Shown here one piece after another: positions 1 to 10,834 of a DNA stretch of 64,000 bases; within the stretch, counting starts at the first letter, position 1; each line of letters starts with the position of its first letter. The position numbers and the translations under genes are program-made. A model generated the notes under the pieces. The model was not told the DNA's origin. It ran no database searches and saw only the letters and a list, made by a program, of their open reading frames with translations. The DNA comes from Notamacropus eugenii (Eukaryota; Chordata; Mammalia; Diprotodontia; Macropodidae): the NCBI RefSeq assembly GCF_028372415.1, contig NC_092875.1, forward strand, positions 413,428,239-413,492,238. The letters run 5' to 3'.

Positions 1-118
1 ACGAGTGACTTGCGCAAGGTCACATAGCTAGAAAGTGTCTGAGGCTGGATTTGAACTCAGGGAGATGAGTCTTCCTGACTCTAGGCCCAGCTCTTTATCC
101 ATTGTGCCTCCTAGCTTC
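1..118 (-). mobile_element. tRNA-derived CORE SINE (MAR1/MON1-like), antisense, cut by window edge
   Basis: Read on the minus strand this begins GGGGGAAGCTAGGAGGCACA, the tRNA-like head of the marsupial/monotreme MAR1/MON1 SINEs, followed by the B-box-like GAGTTCAAATCC and the CORE block with AGCTATGTGACCTTG and CAAGTCAC. Its 3' part lies outside the window. Confidence 0.85.
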
Positions 119-127
119 CCCCACCTC

Positions 128-185
128 CTAGTACAGTGTCTTAATTATGGTGTGTATACAATAAATATTTGTTGCCTGCATTTAG
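128..185 (+). mobile_element. L2 (or MIR) 3'-end scrap
   Basis: The pattern TAGTACAGTG...ATACAATAAATATTTGTTG resembles the L2 terminus (AGCACAGTGCCTGGCA...AATAAATGTTTGTTGA). It is a short divergent match directly after the SINE. Confidence 0.4.
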
Positions 186-1309
186 TTGAAAGAATATTGC
201 ACTGAAAATCAGATAACTTACTGCTGAAGCAGGGCTATTTTGGTAAATGTATTTGGTAAATGTAATATTTGGTAAAAAAAACTTTCCAAAAAGACACTAC
301 ACACATTCAAGTTTAATCTGCATTACTAAAAAAACAAATTAAGCCAAAATTTATGGAATTTGTTGATTTCTTAGGTGTACATACTTATAATGAAAATTTC
401 ACATCCAGTTCTTATGAGCTGGCTCCAGATGACTCTAGTACACCCCAACTTAGATCTCTTGCTACTTATGCGAGCTTGGACAAGTCATCATTCTCTATAT
501 TTTTGTGGCCTTCTCTGAAAAATGAGGGCTGGGGACCTTGACATTCTTTAATGATTCTGTAGCTACTAGTGGGTATGTAGTTCTTAGGTCCCTATATTCC
601 TTATTATTCCCCACTGAAATGCCACTAGGAGTGTGTGTATCCATTTAAAAGTATTCATCACTCTATAAGATACCGACTCCCAGACCTTCCTTAGTGTGTA
701 TAAAGCCTTGACAGCTGGGGTGGGAGTGGGACAGGCATGAGTAAAGGGTCATCTGTTCTGGGTCACTGACTTGAAAGACACCATTTACTTAGAGCTTGTC
801 AAAGTTTGCCTTACTCACCAGACTCAGGAAAGCCTTGTGCAACTGGTGTCTTTTCTCTTCTGGACGTGTGTATCCTAGCAATATACTTCACTTAAATCTC
901 CACCCTCAGGTGTATCTTCCAGTCACTTCTGGCATTTCCAAACTAAATACAAAAGTAAACAAGGCTCCCTGATTCATGAGGTGTGGCCTAGATCATCTCT
1001 AAGGCCCCTCCTTAGTCTAAAATTCTGTCATTCAGAATAAGAAAAAGCACTTTATTACACCATAACTCAAACCCCCTTGGCTTAAGGAGTGATATTCCAA
1101 TGTATCACTTTTAAAATGTTCTTCCTGAGTCTATTTATGTATCATTCAGATGTTTTATGTTTCCTTAAACCCACACAGCTAAATCAATGAAGGTCTGCAT
1201 TAAGAGCTTTTTAATGCTCATGTAAGCAGTAAGTAAGCATATGTTTTAGTACTGGTCTTCTACATAATGATACAAGCTACCATTACTTGTGTTTTCTTTT
1301 TCTTCAGCA
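186..1309. other. No recognisable feature
   Basis: AT-rich sequence with no repeat I recognise. A 62-codon frame at 353-541 starts with ATG but has no recognisable domain and no splice context, so I treat it as chance. Confidence 0.5.
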
Positions 1310-1435
1310 AATTTAGAGACATTTAGGATCACAGAGCCAAAGAGTCAAATGAGGTTACATGACTTTACCAGAGTCACAAAGGGAGGATTTGATTCAGGTT
1401 CTATATCTAGTCCTCCATCCACTATCCCATTCTTT
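1310..1435 (-). mobile_element. MIR, antisense
   Basis: Contains the antisense MIR signature: a degraded GAGGTTACATGACTTTACC (from GAGGTTAAGTGACTTGCCC), AGAGTCACA, then GGATTTGATTCAGG and the CCATCCACTAT head region. Confidence 0.65.
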
Positions 1436-1604
1436 TAATTAAATATTTATTTATCACAGAAGCTAAAAAAAAAATCCCATCGCAACAGAAACTTAATAAA
1501 TTTTGGAAAGTTTCTAACATCTCAAATGTTATGAAGTAATTTCATGGTCAATCATAAGCATGTATGTGAACTCTTTTGAATTTACACATTCACATGTAAT
1601 ATCC

Positions 1605-1895
1605 ATATATACACACACACATACACACATATGTAGCTGCATTGAATATGGATGAATTATACATGGATATATATATATATATAAAATATATATGTACACA
1701 CACAAATATAATTTATACCTCCCACCCCACCCAATCTCCATATACATACACATATACATACATATGTAGACAGACATATATAATTTGTCAAGGCCTCTGA
1801 GAGTTTAATATGTGTAAACGTATAATATAAACATATATAATGTATGTAAATACATACATACACATACATACATACATACATACATACATACATGA
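1605..1895. repeat. AT/AC-rich simple repeats with (CATA)n
   Basis: Consecutive AC, AT and ATAC blocks, ending in a CATA tetranucleotide run at about 1851-1892. Several spurious Tyr/Ile/Cys-rich minus-strand frames arise here. Confidence 0.9.
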
Positions 1896-2036
1896 CTTGT
1901 CTAGGTCACTGATAGGTTAGGTAACTTACTTAGGATTACATATCTGGTATTTTTTACATATATATTTATATCTATCTAGATACCTATACCTAGATATGAA
2001 TGTATTTTACCTTTATATATCCACAGATACACACAG

Positions 2037-2040
<4 letters not shown>

Positions 2041-2088
<48 letters not shown>
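2041..2088 (+). repeat. (GT)24 microsatellite
   Basis: Uninterrupted GT dinucleotides over about 48 bases, preceded by GATA/TATC-rich sequence. It is a typical mammalian dinucleotide microsatellite and is potentially Z-DNA forming. Confidence 0.97.
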
Positions 2089-2091
<3 letters not shown>

Positions 2092-2744
2092 GAATCTCCA
2101 AATGGTTCAGAAAAGGGCTTGAAGATGGTTAGAATTTACTTGGTAAAACCATAAGAAACCACTGAAAGCTTTTTTGTTTTGTTTTGTTTTTCAAGGAAGT
2201 GAAATGATCAGAACTTCACATTAGGAAGCAAATTCTGGCAGTCATGTGTAGGATAGATTAGAAGGGACATAAATGAGAGGCATTGAGACCATTTAGATCA
2301 GCCAGGAGACTATTTATTGCCAAAGTCTAGATGATCAGTAATCAGGTTAACGTCCTCTTTAGAGCCTGTAGAAGTGGAGAAAAGTGTGCAAATTTAAATG
2401 ATAATATTTCTATACTTCTTATACCTACAATCTCATCCATGTAACTACTTTCTCCCAAATTGCTGATTGCCATCCATCCATTGTCATTCTTTTTCATATC
2501 TTCCCATCATCCTCCAGGGAGAGATACAATCTCACCATCATGCTGGGGAATTCCTCTAGATCTCATGAGAGCATAGTAGAAAACAAGCATTATCCGTATG
2601 TTGTCTTTTGCTACTTCTACATGATTGTCCCCATCTTATTGTTCTGACATAATTAGAATGTCAGAGTAATGTATTACATACATGTGTGTTTATATATACA
2701 CATATAAATTATGAGATAGTATTTTAAAAGTGCTTAGTTTATTC
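2089..2744. other. No recognisable feature
   Basis: AT-rich sequence without recognisable coding frame, RNA gene or clear repeat family. Confidence 0.45.
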
Positions 2745-3085
2745 ATTGGTAACATGCCACAGCATACCCACACTCACAATGTTTCTTTCTATGGTCTTTT
2801 GGTTGACTTGCAACTTTAATTCGTCAGTGATTATGAAATTCCACACTTCATAGCCATAGAGCAGTACAAGAAGAAAAATGATATTAAAAATATGGTTCTT
2901 TATTTTACAAGCTTGGAGTCATTAAAAACACTATGTAATCTCCAAAATGAGATCCAATAAATTTTCTCCAATATAGTTCTCACCCATTTCATTTGGGTGT
3001 CTATCCAACATAATTGTACTGATTCATGGATCTCTGCCTGTCCAACTAACAGGACATCATAGTGGGGACAATAAGCATCTTTCAT
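2745..3085 (-). mobile_element. RTE-class LINE fragment (BovB/RTE-like ORF C-terminus), antisense
   Basis: The minus-strand translation across frames gives a hydrophobic stretch, then LLYGYEVWNFI, then ELKLQVNQKTIERNIVSV. This matches the layout of the RTE reverse transcriptase tail (VLPVLLYGSETW...LQVTQRAMERRMLGVS type). Frameshifts and stops show it is dead. It was recognised by motif order only. Confidence 0.7.
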
Positions 3086-3267
3086 CAACTTTTTAAAAAA
3101 ATATGTAGGTAAGGTGAATTATTTTGCATAAATATGGATATTTGAAAAGGAAGCTTTAAAATGTTCTGGAATTTGATGCAATTAAGATATATTGGATGTT
3201 GTTGATGTACAAATGGCAAGATTTATGAGCTGATTGTATGTGGGACATGAAGCGGAAAGAATAAAAT

Positions 3268-3440
3268 ATGAAAGGCAGCTAGGTCGTACAGTGAATAGAG
3301 AACCAGCTCTGGAATCAGGAAGACCTGAGTTCAAATCTGGCCTCAGACCTTTGACACTTACTAGCTTTGTGACCTTGGGCAAGTCACTTAACCTCAATTG
3401 CTTTGCCTTCCCCTCTCCAAAAAACAAACAAAAGGAAGTG
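3268..3440 (+). mobile_element. tRNA-derived CORE SINE (MAR1-like), sense
   Basis: Starts GGCAGCTAGGTCGTACAGTG, followed by GAAGACCTGAGTTCAAATC, CTTACTAGCTTTGTGACC and CAAGTCACTTAACCTCAATT. It ends in an A-rich tail of ACAAACAAAA type. The copy is nearly full length. Confidence 0.92.
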
Positions 3441-3499
3441 AAAGATGAGCCCGAGGTTTTGAGCATAGATATTAGATGGCACCAATAAAAGAAATAGAA

Positions 3500-3990
3500 A
3501 AGGTAAAAGGAGACACTATTATTTTGTGGGGAAGATATTGAATTTTGTCACTTGATATGTTAAACTTCAAGTGATGGTATGATACTAAAACAGGAACTCA
3601 CCAGAATAAATTGGGAAATGTGAATTTAGAAATTAGGAGAGAGGTTAGGTGTTCAAATTTAGGTTTTGAGGTTATTTACATAGAAGCTGGTCTTGAGAGT
3701 AAATGAGATTTCCAGTGCACAACCTGTAAAGAGAGACAAGAAGGAGGCTCAGGATAAAATTCTGATGGATGTCAACATTTAGGAATAGAAAGAAGAGAAT
3801 AGGTGGCCAAAGAGGTAGGAGAATGACAATATGATATTAAAGAAGCCATGACAAGCGAGAGCTTCAAGAAAGAAGGGATGATCAACGTAGTCAAATCATG
3901 ATGAGCGATTAGTTCAAACAAACCTTTATTGATGATGGTTAAAGAGGCCAATGATGGAAAAGGTCATTGGAAATGAACGCATCCCTTTAG
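3500..3990 (-). mobile_element. L2 LINE fragment, antisense
   Basis: Contains degraded versions of blocks seen in antisense L2 reverse transcriptase: a segment near TTGATATGTTAAACTTCAAG (from GACATGTTAAGTTTGAG), GGAGAGAGGTTAGG, and GAGCTTCAAGAAAGAAGGGATGATCAAC. There is no open frame. Confidence 0.6.
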
Positions 3991-4114
3991 AAAGAAAGTC
4001 ATGTTAAGAAGGCATTAGATGTGTGGTTAGGTATAGATGGCAAGTAAGGAATACTATGATATCTAGAAATTTGAGAATGGAAGGGAAGGGAGTGAGAAAG
4101 AGAATGCTAGCTAG

Positions 4115-4127
4115 GAAACAGCAAAAT
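4115..4127. repeat. Probable left target-site duplication of ELOC retrocopy
   Basis: GAAACAGCAAAAT here resembles GAAAATAGCAAAAT at 4632-4645, on the other side of the retrocopy. The two differ by one base insertion, consistent with an aged target-site duplication. Confidence 0.5.
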
Positions 4128-4631
4128 TGGGGAATTGGGGGGGACGGTCCCGGGAGCAGGGGCTGTGGTGATGAGTGGGGACTAAGCTGCAGCCACTGCA
4201 GAACCGACAAGAGGGTGTTTTGTTAAAATTCCTATGGAAACAAAATATAATTTCATAAGGAGATAATGGAGAAGAGAAAACATACATAGGACCCAGATGC
4301 TATGTATATGAAATTGATATCTTCCAATGGTCATGAATTTATTGTGAAAAGAGAGCATGCTTTAACATCAGGAACAATAAAAGCCCTGTCAAGTGGCCCA
4401 GGTCAGTTTGCTGAATATGAAACCAATGAGGTAAATTTTAGAGAAATTCCATCACAGGTGCTATCAAAAGTACGCATGTATTTTACCTACAAGGTTTGCT
4501 GCACTAACAGCTCTGTAGAGATTCCTGAATTCTCAATTGCACCTGAAATTGTGCTGGAATTGCTGATGGCTGCAAACTTCCTAGATTGTTAAGTAAAATA
4601 AATTATAATAAAATGTTTTTTTTTTAAAAAA
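4128..4631 (+). pseudogene. ELOC: Elongin C processed retrocopy (pseudogene)
   Basis: Elongin C is the SKP1-like adaptor of the elongin transcription-elongation complex and of VHL/SOCS-box ubiquitin ligases. An open frame at 4302-4592 (96 codons) matches ELOC from its internal Met17 to the true C-terminus, including [33 protein letters not shown] and the ending [10 protein letters not shown], with no intron. By comparison with the mammalian protein as I remember it, about a dozen substitutions are present, including Arg and Tyr to Cys in the KVRY region. That is many for a nearly invariant protein. Upstream, 4267-4301 retains the N-terminal coding sequence, but the start codon is degraded and the TYGGCEGPDA region has lost bases and shifted frame. 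The GC-rich 4128-4260 looks like retained 5'UTR, and an A-rich stretch follows the stop. It is most likely a non-functional processed pseudogene. A shortened 96-aa product from 4302 is formally possible. Confidence 0.92.
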
Positions 4632-4645
4632 GAAAATAGCAAAAT

Positions 4646-5189
4646 CTAAGACAGTTTTTTTTGGGGGGGTGGGATTTGGTTATATCTAAATATCCAAAGC
4701 AGAAAAAGAGATTAAAAATGCGGTGGATTCACAAAGGATAAATTGTAAGTTTCTACTCACAGTGCAAGATTACTCTGTATTTATGACTATTCTCAGGTGA
4801 GAAGTTCAGCACAGGCATGGTCTGTGGGTTGACAAAATACTTTTTTCCCCTGATGACTCATTCAGATAAAAAAAGTAAATATTGTACCTGCTAGAGAAAA
4901 TCAATTGATTCTTCTGTAACTTTTCTCTATATTGACTCATATACACTGTATAAGCATTTACTATAGAATACTTATTTATTCTTGTTCCATTCTCTGCTTT
5001 CATTATCTTGTGGTAGAACAGAATGTTGTTCATTTTAAATACCACCTTGAAAATGGAGAAAGCCATGAAAGCATCCTAGTTGTTTGATTCCTAGTACAAA
5101 AACAAAATCTAAAAACCTCAAATTCAGTCACTAAAAATGCCTGTTTTCCATTTATTTGCATATTATGCCTTAAACAGTCTTTGTAAATA
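4646..5189. other. No recognisable feature
   Basis: AT-rich spacer. An 86-codon minus-strand frame (4806-5066) has no recognisable similarity. Confidence 0.45.
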
Positions 5190-5362
5190 ACTTCTGAATA
5201 TCTGGTCACTAGATCCAGATGGCTCAGGAGGAGAAGGTGAGGCTGGTGACCTGCACAGACCTCCCCCTCTCAAAACAAAGTCAAGTTCAAGTCATGTCTT
5301 CGTTTCTCCGATGTCATCTTCCTCTTCGAAAATGAAGGATGAACACACAGCAACAAATAACT
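5190..5362 (+). mobile_element. SINE with CCAGATGGCTC box and ACAGCAACAA tail, sense
   Basis: Shares ordered blocks with copies at 11885, 32228, 37926 and 48551: TCACTAGATCCAGATGGCTC, GAGGCTGGTGACCTGCACAG, CAAGTCATGTCTTC, GAAAATGAAGGA and an ACA-rich tail. It is a marsupial interspersed SINE. I am not certain of its database name. Confidence 0.8.
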
Positions 5363-6002
5363 TCTAAAAGGCTAATCAATTTTTTTTAATCTGACTTGTA
5401 TTTTTACTGTATGATTTTACTTTGCTTTCTACTGTTAGAATTTTTGTATTCAAATTTACTAATTGTCCTGGAAATATTTGGCAAGACATTGCATGAAAAG
5501 TATCTTGTTAAGCTTTCAGAAGTTAAATCTATTGCAAAACTGTGCACTTTTGTGACTTGGAGTCCTACTTGTCATGAGTTGAGCTATGAGATTTAGTAGA
5601 GATCCTCCCATATTGAATTTTCTCCCTGTTATTTAGATCCCCTCTCAATTCTTTTCTCTAAAGCTTTACTTTATAGCTCTCCACCCACCATAAAAAAGTA
5701 GAGTAAAGAGATGAATCTTCCCAATGTAAAAGACCAGGACAATATTTAGGAGTAGAATAAGTGCTGTTAGTCATCAGCAATCAGGGAAATGAATGACAGG
5801 CTAATGGCAAAACTTAACCAAGTGTAAGAGATGTGGGTGGTTATTGGAAATTAGTTATAATTTATTTTTAAAGATGTCTTTGAAAAAATAATTTTAATGG
5901 ATTCTGTTTCCAAGATACTAAAACATTAAAGGGAGATAATGTTCATGCTACCCACCCCTCTCCTAAACTATAGCTCACAGCTCAACTGGGGGGAGGGAGG
6001 AG
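5363..6002. other. No recognisable feature
   Basis: AT-rich spacer without convincing coding or repeat signal. Confidence 0.4.
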
Positions 6003-6590
6003 AATTATCATGGAATTACAGAAATTCAGAGCCTACAAGAATCTCAACAGCTATCTAGTTCAACTCATACTTGAAAAAAAGAACATCTCACATATCTTCA
6101 TCTCATGCCTGCTTGAAGATCTATTGCAACATCATATCCCATTTATGGACCACTCTAGTTGTCAGGATATTTTTGTTATTGCTTTTCTGGCATTTGCCTC
6201 TTATCAGCTTTCACTCATTGTCTCTACTTCTGCCTTAGGAAGCAAGGTGAAACACATCTATTCCCTTTTCTGTTTTTGGAGGCAATTGGGGTTAAGTGAC
6301 CTGCCCAGGAACAAATAGCTAGTAAGTAGCTGAGGCTAGAGTTTGAACAAAGGTCCTTCTGACTTCAGGGCTGGTACTCTGTCCACCATGCCACATAGCT
6401 GACCCATCTAATCTCTTTCCTACAGGATAGGTCTCATACTTGTAGACAACGATCATGCCCCCTGAGTTTTCACCTCTCCAGGATGAGCATCCCCAGTTCC
6501 TTCAAATAATTCTTATTAAATATGAACCTTAGCTGCCTGTAAAACTCCAGTTCTAGAACCAGAGCAGTGTGCTTTCCCTTAGTAACCCTG
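6003..6590 (-). mobile_element. CR1/L3-type LINE fragment, antisense, split by a SINE
   Basis: Shows the antisense CR1/L3 order: GGAATTACAGAAATTCAGAG, TCTAGTTCAACTCATACTTGAA, CATGCCTGCTTGAAGATCTA, CATTTATGGACCACTCTAGT, then after the SINE CATCTAATCTCTTTCC, GATCATGCCCCCTGAG and GATGAGCATCCCCAGTTCCT. The continuation on both sides of the SINE shows that the SINE inserted into it. Confidence 0.75.
6268..6405 (-). mobile_element. MAR1-like SINE inserted in CR1/L3, antisense
   Basis: Antisense SINE blocks GGCAATTGGGGTTAAGTGAC, CAAATAGCTAGTAAGTAGCT, GAGTTTGAACAAAGGTCC and CTGTCCACCATGCCACATAG interrupt the CR1/L3 remnant. Confidence 0.85.
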
Positions 6591-6613
6591 ACTTAAATAT
6601 TCTGAAACTTTAA

Positions 6614-6735
6614 GAAGGTGGTATAGTGGATGAAGTATTGAACTTTGAATAAAAAAGACCTGAGTTTAATTTTAAAAGTGGTATATAAATATTATCTATT
6701 ATTAATAGTTACTGTTATTATTATTAATATTAATA
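6614..6735 (+). mobile_element. MIR/SINE remnant with internal deletion
   Basis: GGTGGTATAGTGGATGAAG, AGACCTGAGTTTAA, then a jump to GTATATAAATATTATCTATT and AT-rich sequence. The head and tail of a MIR-like SINE are joined with the CORE missing. Confidence 0.5.
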
Positions 6736-7674
6736 AACACATGCACAACTACCACTTCCAGTCCTTATAGAATAGACTCAGTCTTTTGAACTCAATTAAA
6801 AAAGATATTTGATGTCGACGCAAATACTATTGGATCCCATTTTCATCAACATTATCTCTCATGCTCTGCTCCTTTATTTCACTTGAACTACATACAGATT
6901 GCAATCTTGATCTCATTATCATTCCATAACTTAATACTTCTTTCTGACTACAAACTGCTAATATTTCATGTCTTCCTATTTCTCACTTCTCCTTAACCTC
7001 TTCTCCCTCCTCTTGGCAACCTCCTTTCATTCTACTTTCTTTTTCAAGACAATGAAATTCTGCTTTATTTTCCACTCTGCTTTCTCTCCCACATCCTCCC
7101 CGCTTCCCCTCAAACTCTGGCTTTTCTTTTGAAATCATGACCTTGTAAGTTATCATTTCAACTTTTCTTGTTCTCTGCCCCTGTATCTTGTTCCCCTTTA
7201 TGTAATCAGCTGCTTTTTAATCTTTGCAAATATTGATCCTGGATTACATCCATTATTGCCCTTCCATTATTACGACTTTTTGAGCTATTGTAAACTGTAC
7301 AGGACATCACATAGCTTTGAAAATACATTTGTTATCTAATTTCAACTGAGTTTCACTACTTCATAGCAATGCTTTTTCTTATGTTCTCCATAGTAATGTC
7401 TCCAGCTTTTCATCTTTCTCAAGCTGCCTATACTTCCCCCCACCTTCAGAAGAAGATTTTATCTTACACTTTATTTAAAAAAAATGACTACATTCACTGA
7501 GACCTTTTCTTCCCAGTAACTTTCTCCCCCTCTCCTTTCTTTCCAACTGAAGAAGAGGCAATCCTCCTTGCAAATAAGAACCTCTCTAACTTTTTGCCAC
7601 TGATCTTTTGCTTTCTCCTGTGGAAACTTTCTTTTTTCATAATTTCATCTGTCAATTCTTGCTGTCATATATAT

Positions 7675-7806
7675 CTGTATCTATGTCTCTGCCTCTCTGT
7701 CTCTTTCTGTGTCTCTCTGTCTCTTTCTTTGTCTCTTTCTCTGTCTCTCTCTGTCTCTGTCTGTCTCTCTCTCTCTCTTGCTGTCTGTCTCTCTCACTCT
7801 CTCTTA
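7675..7806 (+). repeat. (TCTCTG)n / TCTC-rich simple repeat
   Basis: Pyrimidine-rich imperfect TCTCTG and TCTTTG units over about 130 bases within the L2. It produces spurious Leu/Ser-rich frames. Confidence 0.9.
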
Positions 7807-7867
7807 AGTGCCTGAGATGTGCTAGAGTCTTCCAAGCTTATATTGGACTGATCAGCCAGTCAAAAAC

Positions 7868-7938
7868 ACTGTATCCTGGTTCCTACATCACGATGTCATT
7901 GGTCTACTTTGAGTATGAAGGATCAACAACCATGTCTT
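7868..7938 (+). mobile_element. Truncated copy of the CCAGATGGCTC-box SINE
   Basis: CACTGTATCCTGG at the head and TCACGATGTCATTGGTCTACTTTGAGTATGAAGGATCAACAAC at the end fit this SINE family with an internal deletion. Confidence 0.5.
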
Positions 7939-9089
7939 ACATGGGGGCATCTACCATGATTCTGTCCTGGGTACTCCTCTGCTTCTCTGTGTCTGGGTGT
8001 ATACCTGTGTCTCTGTCTGTCTCTGTCTCTGTCTCTCCTTGCTGATCTCAACATGATCCATGGATTCAGCTATCATTTCTGTGAAAATGATTTCCAAATC
8101 CATCCTTTATCTCTCTGTTGAATTCCCGTCCCATATAACAACTAGTTGTTCAAAATCTCTTTAGACATGTTGAGTGTGAGATATTCAAAACATAACTTTC
8201 CATGTTTCTCCTTTATCCCAATCATAAGCTTAAATTCCTAATTTCTTTCAAGGTCATCTTTAAACTCTTTTGTCCCTGACATACTCATTCCTTTATTCAA
8301 TGAGTTGCCATTGATTTTACCTTCACAGCGCATCTTCCATCCATTCCATTCTCTCTTGATAGAATATGGTGGCCACCTCCTTAATTCAGGTCTTCAGTTT
8401 TACCTAGCCACACCTTTCCAATCTATTCTTCATGAATAGGAGGAAAAGTACCACACTGTCTTAGGTCTCCATCACCTGTCACATAGACTATTGAAATAGT
8501 CTTATAAATGGTCTCCCTAACACATCTCATTCCCATTCCAATCCATCTTCCATACAGCTACTCAGGCTAATATTCTTAAAGCACAATTTGACCATGTCTC
8601 TTTCCTGCTCCTGAAGTTCCAGGGCTTCCTTATTATTCATACTCATTTTGGTATTTCAAGCTATTCACAATCTGGATTTAAATTATATTTTCAGATTTAT
8701 TTCATATAATTCCCTGTCATACTCTGCCTTCTAGTCAAATCTCATTGCTGGAGTCTGCTCCCTCCTCATCTGTAGCTCTTGGAATTCCTTACTCCTTTCA
8801 ATGTTTATCCTAAAGGCCACTCTTCTACAAGATGCTTTTCCAGATTTTCTCACAAAAATACCTTTTATTTCTTTTCCTGTTTCTTATTTGTTAGATACTG
8901 TTTTCTCCTCAGTAGAATATAAGCTCTTTGACAGACTTACTTTGTTTTTGTATCCCCAGAACTTACAAAGTGCCTGGAACAAAGGAGGCATTTAATGAAG
9001 ACTTATTGAATTTTAATTGGGAGAAAGAAATCATATTACCTTCAAAAGATAATGCAATGATGGAACATTCCAAATTCTGCATGACATTA

Positions 9090-9337
9090 TGACTGAATAG
9101 TTTTATTTCATTTATTTTTATTTATTTATTTTTGTGAGAATATGCTTTTAAAATTATAATTTATGAAATAAAACAAGCATTCCCACAACATAGTGCAATA
9201 AAAAAGATGATTATATATGAAACTGCAAATCTCCTATGCACAACTAGCCATTCATTTCAAATATACAATGACATTATCATGCAAATTTTTTTTTTTCTCT
9301 TCCCCATACTAGAGATGTCTATTACAGAAATATATAT

Positions 9338-9385
<48 letters not shown>

Positions 9386-9775
9386 CTAAAATTATTCTAT
9401 ATATACTTTTATGTATCAGTTTTTCCCTGGATGTGGATAGCATCTTTCTTCACATGTCCTTTATACTTAATTTGGGTATGTATAATAGACAAAATGACAG
9501 TCATTCAAAGTCCTTCTTAAAACAATGTTGCTGTTACTGTATACAATGTTGTCTTGGTTCTGATCAGTTAGCTCTTTATTATTTTGTGTAAGTCTTTCCA
9601 TGTTTTTCTAAAATCATTGAGTTCATCATTTTTTATAGTGTAGTAGTATTTCATCATAATAATGTACCACAACTTGGTCCAATTGGTCCCAGTGATGGCC
9701 GTCCCTGCAAAATACAGTTTTTGCCACTACATGGAGAGTTGCTATAAACATTCTAGAACACATAGTTTCTTTTAT
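9090..9775 (-). mobile_element. L1 ORF2 3' end, antisense
   Basis: Antisense L1 landmarks appear in order: CCCTGGATGTGGATAGCAT, TCTGATCAGTTAGCTC, AGTCTTTCCATGTTTTTCT, TACCACAACTTGGTCCAATT and a degraded GAGCTGCTATAAACATTTT block. It contains an (AC)n tract. A junction at about 9775 joins it directly to ORF2 endonuclease sequence. Confidence 0.75.
9339..9373 (+). repeat. (CA)n microsatellite with flanking TA
   Basis: CA run with a single AA interruption, flanked by TATATA on both sides, inside the L1 remnant. Confidence 0.93.
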
Positions 9776-10260
9776 TTTTCCCAGTCATCTTTGGAAATAG
9801 ACCAAGTAGTGGTATTAAAGTCTCCTACTATTGAAGTACTACTATCTTTACCTATAGTTATTAACTTTTCTTTTAAAAATTTACATGCTATAGTGTTTGG
9901 TGAATATAGGTTCAGTATTGATATTGCTTCATTGTCTGTGCTACCTTTTATCAAAATGTAGTTACCCTGTATGTGTCTTTTAATTATATCTATTTTAGTT
10001 GTAACTGTGTTTGAGATCATAATTTCTACCCCTGCCTTTTTTTTTTTATCAACCAAAGTATAATAAATTCTACTCCAACCCTCCATTTTAACTCTGTGTG
10101 TATCTCTCATTTTTAAGTGTGTTTCTTGTAAACAACATATTGTTGGATTCTGATGTCTAATTCACTCTGCTATCCATTTCCATTTTAAGAGTGAGTTCAT
10201 CCCATTCAAATCCAAATTTATAACTGCTATTTATAAATTTCTCTCCATCCTATTTTTACT
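9772..10260 (-). mobile_element. L1 ORF2 endonuclease-domain fragment, antisense
   Basis: L1 ORF2 encodes an APE-type endonuclease followed by reverse transcriptase. On the minus strand, just before a 112-codon frame (10110 down to 9772), the sequence reads CLQETHLK, which carries the conserved metal-binding Glu of the QETH motif. The frame continues MRDTHRVKMEGWSR, KKAGVEIMIS, ILNLYSPN and VGDFNT, which are endonuclease motifs in order. It ends at 9772, where the sequence switches to the L1 3' end, so the reverse transcriptase is deleted. It is a dead, rearranged fragment. Confidence 0.85.
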
Positions 10261-10319
10261 CACTATATTAATTCTTAGTCTCTCTTTTTACCCTATCCCT
10301 GTTACCTTATGTTCTGCCC

Positions 10320-10452
10320 AAGTCTTTGGTGTTTGTGGGTTGAGAAATCTGGAAACTGCCTCAGCTGCCAGTGATTCAGTTCCTTGAGGTCTGATCTGTG
10401 TTTGCTGGGGTCCAGTCTGTGCCTGAATGACCTGCTTTGGACTGCCTTCTTT
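10320..10452 (-). mobile_element. L1/HAL1 5'UTR-like fragment, antisense
   Basis: Closely resembles 26712-26846, part of another antisense L1/HAL1 5'UTR. Both contain GTGGATTGAG/GTGGGTTGAG, CAGCTGCCAGTGATTCAGTT and a GGTGCAGTCTGTG/GGTCCAGTCTGTG block. Confidence 0.6.
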
Positions 10453-10454
10453 TT

Positions 10455-10660
10455 GCTTTTCAAAGCAATTTCATAAGAAAGTTGATAAATTCCTTGCTGA
10501 AATCCAAATTTGTTGTCCCATCAGTATTCTCCTGTGTTAAAGCAAATATGTCTTCTGTGATATGGTTTATTATTATTTTTGAATTTTTTGATATATTTTT
10601 TCCATTACTTATTTTTAAATTTATTAGTGTGTTACTTGTGTGTAGATAATTTTAATTTTT
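10455..10660 (-). mobile_element. Possible CR1/L3 fragment, antisense
   Basis: AAATTCCTTGCTGAAATCCAAAT resembles the antisense CR1/L3 block AAGCCTTACTGAAATCTAAAT, also seen near 60140. Divergent and uncertain. Confidence 0.35.
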
Positions 10661-10834
10661 ATTGTGAAAAGTCATCAGCACTAACATTCCACTATTCAGA
10701 AAACAAAAAAGAGGATTATATATTAAACTGTGAAATTGTTATATAATTTTTAAAGTGCGTATGAAATTTAACAGGGAAGAAATGAAATTACCCTGTTTGT
10801 CATGACTTGAATGAAGAAATCATAAGGAATTTAT

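Larger units (their letters stand above)
6815..9010 (+). mobile_element. L2 LINE, sense, about 2 kb of decayed sequence
   Basis: Ordered L2 landmarks occur on the plus strand: CAACATGATCCATGGATTCAGCT (decayed YADD region), GACATGTTGAG, ATTGAAATAGTCTTATAAAT, CACAATTTGACCATGTC, TATTCACAATCTGGATT, GATGCTTTTCCAGA, and an end resembling the L2 terminus (AAAGTGCCTGGAACA). Many stops and indels are present. A TCTCTG-rich simple repeat and a SINE scrap interrupt it. Confidence 0.75.

Noticed and set aside
4023..4226. Two opposing frames at the left edge of the ELOC retrocopy
   Set aside because: They span the flank and the GC-rich 5'UTR of the retrocopy and have no recognisable similarity.
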